Shown here in pieces: positions 57,411 through 64,000 of a stretch of 64,000 nt of DNA. This DNA comes from Manis javanica (taxonomy: Eukaryota > Chordata > Mammalia > Pholidota > Manidae). The notes under the pieces were generated by a model. That model had not been told where the DNA came from. It made no database searches and was given only the letters and a program-made list of their open reading frames with translations. Numbering within the stretch: position 1 is the first letter of the stretch; each line of letters opens with the position of its first letter. The position numbers and the translations under genes are program-made. The stretch is from the NCBI RefSeq assembly GCF_040802235.1, contig NC_133157.1, positions 90,196,001-90,260,000 of the forward strand, read 5' to 3'.

Positions 57411-58431
57411 ACTAAAAGTGAGCTTTCTATCAGAATCAGTAAAAATTTAAATAGCTGTTAACATGCGCTTCTCTGTCAGGTTAATTATAGTAGAATATCC
57501 AACAAACGGACCTACTAGTTTTTCAGTTTTAAGCCAAGGGCCACAACCACCCACAGCAAAGCAGTGCCCACCCCCCAGGAATTCCCGGAGCACTAGAAGA
57601 TGCCCAATTCTTCCTTTATCTCCTTTTAATATTAAAAATAAGATTCTTTCATTTTAAAGGTCCCAAAACAAAATCTCAAAAATACTGAGACGCTTAAAGG
57701 AAGAACAAAGAAAACCTAACCACAGCCCTTGTTAACATTTTGGGTCGATGCTCCCAGGTTTTCTGAAGCAGGCTTTTGTCTCCGTTAGGACGAGGCAGAT
57801 CCCATTCAAGCACACTTTCACCCCATGTCTGTCTCCTGCCGTCTCTGTGCTTGCCCACCCCGCCACACGGGCTCCTGTCAGTGACAACTTTAATGGCTAA
57901 TTAAACCCCCTCGCTGGAGGCTGACGTGGTTACTTAGCCATGCAGAGGGCGGCCCTGAGGTCCTTGCTGAGCTGGCTGACCTCGCTGACACCACATGCTG
58001 CTGGCTTCTGGGTCCAAGACAGTCCATCTCCCAGCCAAATCAGCTTTGTTACTTACAACAAAAAGATTTTCTGTTACTTACAACTAAAAGCACCCTACTG
58101 GACTCCAAGTCCCTGGAGGTTTGAATTTTGATGGAATGATACAAGAATTCACAGTTCTGAAGTTTGTAAGTGATTGTCAGTGGTGGAGGAACCAACGGCT
58201 TGGAGGAGGAGAAGCTGTCAGGAAATGGTCTTGTTTGTGGCCAGTGTCACGCCAATGACTCCGTCTAACTTGGGAAGGCTTTCATCCTGCACCAAAACCC
58301 AGCAGTTTTCATTTAAAGAATTATACGAGTTTGGGGTTTGTGTGGGTGTGTTGCTTTTTAGGGTGTGCTACAAGCCTCGTGGTAGTCTTCCCAGGTGGCG
58401 GGGCCCCACACCTGCCTCTGCTACCTCTCCT
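57411..58431. other. unique sequence
   Basis: No gene or named repeat. It holds an AT-rich homeodomain-type motif 'tttaatggctaattaaaccc' at about 57888-57908. Confidence 0.4.
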
Positions 58432-58640
58432 AGTCCTCCCTGAGCCAACCCGCTTCCACCCCTCCCCCAGGACTCCCTGCCCCTCCCCAGGTGCCCCTGC
58501 CCCTCCCCCAGGTCCCTCCTGCTCCTCCCTCAAGACTCCCAGCCCCTCCCCCAGGGCCCCTCCCCCTCCCGCAGGACTCCCTGCCCCTCCCCCAGCCCCC
58601 TCCTGCCCGTCCCCCAGGCCCCTCCCACCCCTCTCTGTGT
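58432..58640 (+). repeat. C-rich minisatellite (unit about 19-22 bp)
   Basis: About eight imperfect units resembling CCCCTCCCCCAGGACTCCCT plus G. Most units carry a C4-T-C5 core, so the minus strand has repeated G4 and G5 runs. Gly-rich (minus) and Pro-rich (plus) open frames over it are artefacts. Confidence 0.9.
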
Positions 58641-58689
58641 ATCCTCCCCCACACTCATTGCTCATCAGGCTTCCACAGCACCTTGACTC

Positions 58690-58805
58690 ACCTATCTCGT
58701 GGGATTCTTGCAATGACTCTTGGAAGTAACTAGCACTCACATTCCCAAATCGGGGCTCAGAAAGGTTAAATGACTTTCCTAATGTGCAGGGAGGAAGTGA
58801 GAGGT
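58690..58805 (+). repeat. MIR SINE fragment
   Basis: 'gtgggattcttgcaatgact', 'cacattcccaaatcggggct', 'cagaaaggttaaatgacttt' and 'cctaatgtgcagggagg' follow the sense MIR core order. Confidence 0.75.
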
Positions 58806-58810
58806 TTCTG

Positions 58811-59281
58811 TACATAAGATTTTCTAAAAGTAAGGTAATGTCACATTTGATGATCAGTGGTGGTCAAGAGTAGAATGCTGGACTTTGTTATCCATAGGTG
58901 GTACTGTGTGTGTGTAAGATAAGGTTAGTTGACCCCCCACCCCTGGTCACGGCTTTTGGTTACCACTTGGAGGACACTAATACCAAATCCACTCTCCAAG
59001 CACAGTTAATTAGCATCTGAAGCACCTTAATTTGGAAGCCATTTTCCAGAAGCAGCTAAGGCAGGGCAAGTATCACTGGCAGGAGCCGCACAGCAGGCCC
59101 ACTGGTCAGCACACGTGCCATTAGAAATAACTCCCCTCCGGGGCTCCCAGGCCAGAAGGCGGTGCCTCCACCCCCGCATGAACTCGCAGGGTCCAGCCTG
59201 CCCTGTGGAGCAGTGCTCTGGGCCTCACCCCTCTCCATTGCTCAGATGACCCTTTGCGCATCTCTTATATATGCATGGGTA
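58811..59281. other. unique sequence
   Basis: No gene. A short AT-rich block at 58975-59045 has TTAATTAG and ACCTTAATTT words of the type common in conserved noncoding elements; conservation is untested. Confidence 0.35.
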
Positions 59282-59489
59282 CATGGTTTCATTTTTTTTT
59301 TATTTTTTTATTTTGGTATCATTAATATACAATTACATGAGCAACACTGTGGTTACTAGATTCCTTCCATTATCAAGTCCCCCCAACACACCCCATTACA
59401 GTCACTGTCCATCAGTGTAGTAAGATGCTATAGAGTCACTACTTGTCTTCTCTGTGCTATACTGCCTTCCTTGTGCATGGTTTCATTTT
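59282..59489 (-). mobile_element. 5'-truncated L1 3' end with 14-bp target-site duplication
   Basis: An identical 14-base word CATGGTTTCATTTT stands at 59282-59295 and 59476-59489. Between them lies a T-rich start (reversed poly-A tail, to about 59313) and an L1 3' end with 'tatcattaatatacaattac', 'attatcaagtccccccaaca', 'cagtcactgtccatcagtgt', 'gtaagatgctatagagtcac' and 'tacttgtcttctctgtgcta'. The intact TSD and tail make this the youngest-looking insertion in the window. It has no coding capacity. Confidence 0.9.
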
Positions 59490-61559
59490 AAATGGTAAAT
59501 CTTGTTATAATTTTATTCATCACAAAAATTTCCAAAAATACATCCTTACTGTACTTTGTGCCATAAACGTGTGGTTTCATCTGTCGACCTTTCAAGTTTT
59601 ATACAGCATCAGAATTGAAAATGCCATCAATCAGTTTAAGCTCACAACCTTCAAGGTGTTCAACACACAGTAAACTAAGGTTTGTTTGCAGCCTGTGGTT
59701 TGTTTCCATCAATGGACAATCTCTTCCAAAATAGAGGACACTGTGCAACACTGGAGTCCTCCAGCAGATATTTCTCAAGTATTTGAGGGAAAAGAAATTG
59801 CTGGAGGCCTTCACCTGCAGATAAGGAGTGCTTCCAAGCTGCCTGCTCCTCTGGGCCTCCAGCTCTCTCATGAATGCAAGCTCTTGGGTCACTTCCCTCC
59901 TGAGGCCTCCACCTCCATCACGGTAGCCCTCAACAGGGGATGTGGCACTCACTCCCATCCATGGAGCACCCTAGCCCAAGGATCCCTACCTTTCCAGGCA
60001 GGGACCCCAGTCTCAGAAACAGTGAGTTAATTCCAAGTGCCAGCCACAGACTTGGCAGTCTTTCTGACTTTTTTCACAAATGCTCTAAAAGTGGAGCAAC
60101 ACATGGCAAGATGGAGTGCTGTTTTTTTAATATTTTATACTGCCTTTAGTTTTAAGCTATGAAAAGCAAATATTGCTTTTTTCATTCTTACAGCACCATT
60201 TGTGAATGTGCTAACCCCTTTATTCTGGTTTGGGCATAATATTGCCAGTTATATGCCAGTGATGGAAGAAGAGAAGCAGACCAGGGCAACAGCCAATGCA
60301 GAGGGAGCTGGCCGGTGTGCGTGGGCACTTCCTTCCCCACCCACCTTCTTAAGTAGTGACTTCGAGGAAAGCAGCAGCTGGGCACCTGCCTGCCAGGTGG
60401 TCTCAGGACTCAGCTCTGTCCCGCAGATTGTCTTTAGTAAAAGCGAAACATAAGCGTGTGTAGAAAAATAGATAAGAATTAATTTTCTTTATAAAACAGA
60501 AGTGCTGTAAATCAGGGGTTGAGAGGACATGTGTTGGGGTCAGAGAGGAAAATGGGTAGCCTTAGGGAACCCCAGTGGATGCACAGGGACGCTGAGGAGC
60601 AGGGACACCCCCTAGACATTCTTTCTGAGTAGAGATAAAAGCAGTCACTCCATAAAGCTCTTAAAATGCAGCAACGGGGGAGGCAGGGGAGGCCAGCGAC
60701 GCTTCAACAGTGACTTACGAAAAAGGGAGAGATGAGCACTCATCAAGTTATGTTGGGGCCATAGGGTGGATTACATGCAATTATTAAAAATCACTTTTGA
60801 AAAATATTTAACAATAAGAGGAAATAGTGTATGTCAAGAAAATGATGTTTATTCTAAAAAAACATATGGACCTTCAGTGCAGACAATAAGGTAAACTGTA
60901 TAGGTTTAAAACCACCCAGAAATAGCAAATAACAAATATTGTTTTCAATGCATAACTGAGCAGAAAAAAAATGGTGCAAAGTGAGCATTCTGAAAGAGAG
61001 CCATTATGCTTAGAAACACAATATGTGACCGGGATGGTGTTTCACATTGAGAAATGAGACACCATGAAGAAAACAAACTGGTCCCTTTGACATGTGTGGA
61101 CTGAAAATACAAAATCCAATCCCAAAACTGCATGTGTAGAAAATGATGGTGCAAAGACCCGGAGAGGCCAAGGAGGAGTATCTTAGGACCACAGAGGAGA
61201 AGGCATGAGGGCAAGGAGATGGGGTAATAAGGAAATTGACTCTATTCACAGGGAGAAACAACCGTGGGTATAGTCACTGGAGTTTGGCCTGGCAGAAGCA
61301 AAGAGACTGGAAACCTACCAAGTTTTTGGAGAAATTATGCTGCTGAAAAAACTACTCATGGAAACAACAAGGTGACAACAAAAAAGCAGAGTGTTTGAGA
61401 CACACAGACGATACTCAGGCCTCCATGCCAGATCGTGCTTTCCAAAGTGGTTGTGCCACCGTCTGCATCACATACCCCAAGTCCAGGCTCTTACAGTGCA
61501 AGTAACACACCTGCCAGCACTGTGGGGTGTTTCCTCTGGAGTCAGTTGCTGTGCCTTGA
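59490..61559. other. unique sequence, no gene recognised
   Basis: About 2 kb with no named element. AT-rich in parts. No supported exon. Confidence 0.4.
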
Positions 61560-61795
61560 GGAGGCCCAGTGTCCCCCAGAATCCCCAGGGGAGCCAGGTG
61601 TGCAGCTCTGCATGAACCCTCAGCTCACTCCCAGCACCAACTGCCAGCCTCTGAGGTGCCACTTCAGCTCCAGCTGAGCCACCCCAGGTGACACCACCAA
61701 GTCCTGCTCACACTGCAGATTTGTTTGCTAAATAAACAATCTTTGTTTTTAAGCTGCTAACCTTTGTCGGGTGTGTACACAGCAGCAGACGAATG
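61560..61795 (+). mobile_element. LTR 3' end, MaLR/ERVL-like
   Basis: 'tgccacttcagctccagctg', 'aataaacaatctttgttttt', 'aagctgctaacctttgtcgg' and 'gtacacagcagcagacgaat' have the order of an LTR polyadenylation region and 3' terminus. The family is not resolved. Confidence 0.5.
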
Positions 61796-62469
61796 AACAG
61801 CCCCAGGAGCAAGAGGCAGGCTCAGAGCGAGCGCCTCCCCAAGGCTGCACAGCCTCGGCCCCAGCACGTGTCCTTTGTGCCCATAAGATGGATGGCAAGG
61901 AACTTCACAGATACTGTATCATCAAACACAAGAAAGGAGCGCATCCAGGGGGTTAATGAAGCCCTAGTCAAGGTCTTCACACTGCATGGACTTCCCAGTA
62001 GGGACCCATCACAACTTTGAGCCAATAACTGCGATGTGAGGCTTTGCCACAGGCATCCTATTCTGCTCCCCTGCAGCCACAGGACCGTGAAGAGGAGGAT
62101 GTGACTTACTTTCTAGTCCCTAGAGAGATTTCCCACGTGGCCCTGACAGGGAGGGATGTGCCTTGCCTGGACTCGGGCCTAGAGGCAGGGGCTTGCTGGC
62201 GTCATGGCAGTCTCTGGGGGAGGGGGTCTGAGAACTTACCGTGCGAAGGGAGGGGAGGAACCTGAAGTCTGTGACCCACAGGGCAGAGTTCACAGGACTG
62301 TCAGCTGCACTTGGTTCCATGGGCTCCTTCATATTCCCCAAACTCTGAACTGGGTTGATCCTATGAGTCGTGGCCAGGTTACCCCGCACAGCCCCTTCCG
62401 GCCTGGCCCCACACTGTCTCATATTGCCTTCCATGTTTGCTCCTTCCCTGCCCCTATGGCTGGAAGCAG
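61796..62469. other. unassigned sequence, possibly LTR body
   Basis: No gene. It may include the body of the LTR that ends at about 62640. Confidence 0.3.
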
Positions 62470-62640
62470 AGGATCCTGAACTAGTTGAGGCGCTCAGCAG
62501 AACAAGCCCAGGTCCCCACAGGAGCTGATTCCCATCAGACATCCAGCAGCAAAATTAACCTTTTTTTTTATGTTAAGCCTCTAACATTTGGGGGTTATTT
62601 ATTACAGTAGGTAGGGTTAATTAGCCTAATATAATAAGCA
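62470..62640 (+). mobile_element. LTR 3' end, MaLR/MLT-like
   Basis: 'ttttttatgttaagcctcta', 'acatttgggggttatttatt' and 'acagtaggtagggttaatta' are the usual 3' features of MLT-like LTRs. The start may lie as far left as about 61990. Confidence 0.5.
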
Positions 62641-63819
62641 GAGCATGTGAGTAGATGTATTAAAGAAGAAAAGACCCAAATGGCCTATAAAAATGAAAAG
62701 CTGCTCATTGTGATGAACTTGAATGCCATTTCTCCACCTATCAGATTTGGCAGAAAGCAATTCACTAACACTGGGGAAATAGAAACTTTTCAACATTGAT
62801 GGTGGGAGTGTTGCGGAGTCAGAGTTCAGGGTAGGAGACAAATGCATCCAAACACTTTCAGCAGAAAGATTCCCTGCAGGTAACAGCAGGCTGACAAACC
62901 AGAGGAGATGGGGAGACGAGGCGAGGCCCCACCTCCGGGCGCACCAGGGCTGGTCACTGCAGGCTGTTTAACTCACGGAATTGCTGGAAGTCAGGCCATG
63001 GAGCGAGGGGGAGCATGGCCAGCCACAGACGGTGGAGTGTCACCATCAGCCCCCACCTCCCCAAACAGCTGGGCACTGCCCCAGGCAAGGCTCCTGAAGC
63101 CAGCCTCCTGGGAGCCACACAGGCAGGAAGGCCCACAGCACAGCACCCGTGGCGGGGAGGAGGCGGCCGGAAGGAGAAGATGCCTGTCTGTGGGAACGCC
63201 TTGGGCAGGAGAGGCCCTGCCCCATCGCCTGCCCACCCCCGGGTCCGGATTTCTACTTAATGTGACCAAGTGTGGGAGAGTTTGGGGCAGAGGTCATTTG
63301 GCCTTGTTCCTTTGGTGAAGCAGAGAAGGTGGTGGTCCCGACGAGCCATGAGCAATGGTGCCGGGATGGGACTCCATGGAAGGCCACGGGTGCTGGAGCT
63401 TGACTTCTCCCACAAATAGTGTCTGTTGAAGGCTTGCTCATTAATCCACACAGTATCTTCAGGAAGCAAACTGTTTTCTGTCTTTGAAAAGGGATTACAA
63501 ACCTGAGGAGGTAAGCAGTTGGTGTGAAGCCCACCTCCCGTCAGGAAGCCACTGGCTCCTCCACCCTGCAGGCCAGGGTGGTGCTCTGGGTGCTGGCTAA
63601 CTGGCCTTACCAGAGGCCCAGCCTGCCTCTGAAGGGCCCTGTAGCAAGATGTCTGTGCAGAAGCCCTCAGGGCCCACTGCTTGCAGCCTCTGGGCCTTGT
63701 ACTACAGGAGAAGCACCTGGACACTTACCTGTTTGCTGGACTCACAGGCACCAAGCCTGCCCTCCATGCCTGCCCCACAGGGCTTCATCCCACCTTGCCA
63801 GGCTGGGGGTTGCACACTA
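62641..63819. other. unique sequence, no gene recognised
   Basis: AT-rich to 62880 and GC-rich beyond. The frames at 62908-63318 (plus) and 63257-63724 (minus) have no domain. Confidence 0.4.
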
Positions 63820-64000
63820 ACCATGTCTTTTATTTTCTGTATTTCTGATGCTCTGACATCTGTGGACTTCCTGACCCTGGAGGGACTGTCCCTCACAGAG
63901 CCAGTCAATCCTAGAAAATAAACAACTCTCCCAGGAGTGTGCCTTTCACATATAAACCCACCCATCCAGACCCCAGCCCCAGCCACCCCCACTACAGCTC
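63820..64000 (+). mobile_element. possible LTR at the window edge
   Basis: 'ctgatgctctgacatctgtg', 'gacttcctgaccctggaggg', 'tcaatcctagaaaataaaca' and 'ctctcccaggagtgtgcctt' have the style of an LTR U3-R segment with an AATAAA signal. The window ends before the terminus, so the call is tentative. Confidence 0.3.

Noticed and set aside
58321-58815. Gly-rich minus-strand protein of 164 residues
   Set aside because: It is a translation of the C-rich minisatellite and the neighbouring MIR.

Overview
The window reads as nuclear DNA of a placental mammal, from an intergenic or deep intronic region. The evidence is the repeat content: MIR and L2 relics, a MER20-type DNA transposon, MaLR/MLT1-type LTRs, many decayed L1 fragments in both orientations, and tetranucleotide, GT and purine microsatellites. 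I see no Alu, B1/B2, ruminant, pig or carnivore tRNA-derived SINE. The youngest-looking insertion is a 5'-truncated L1 3' end at 59282-59489 with 14-bp target-site duplications. From memory its 3' tail resembles L1 tails in pangolin or xenarthran sequence, so those lineages are a weak guess. All family names are from memory of the consensus sequences, because no search could be run.

No protein-coding gene, tRNA, rRNA or known ncRNA could be supported. The long open frames are either low-complexity translations of microsatellites and CpG-rich DNA, or chance runs with no recognisable domain. The only recognisable coding remnants are dead L1 ORF2 pieces, clearest on the minus strand at 43380-43766.

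Layout. 1-9 kb: mostly unique DNA with two MIRs, a MER20-like element, an L1 fragment and an LTR fragment, then a CpG island at about 7.25-7.83 kb. 9-17 kb: a CATC array, an L1 3' end (12.6-13.4 kb), an MLT-type LTR, and a unique block with clustered promoter- and enhancer-like motifs (about 15.95-16.5 kb). 17.2-20.2 kb: a GC-rich patch of local duplications, made of a 43-bp exact repeat, a roughly 185-bp direct duplication and a 93-bp inverted repeat; a diverged relative of another segment lies near 26.9 kb. 20-35 kb: mostly unique sequence with MIRs, LTR ends, a GT microsatellite and a second CATC array. 35.4-45.4 kb: L1-dominated, with nested and head-to-head insertions. 45.4-58 kb: unique sequence with an 18-C run, MaLR LTRs, a compact CpG island at 50.4 kb beside a TG-rich tract, an L2 element and an old L1-like 3' end. 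58-64 kb: a C-rich minisatellite, a MIR, the L1 with TSDs, LTR ends, and a possible LTR at the right edge.

No set of genes here works together. The parts most worth follow-up are the two orphan CpG islands and the 17-20 kb duplication patch. I found no convincing new biological system.
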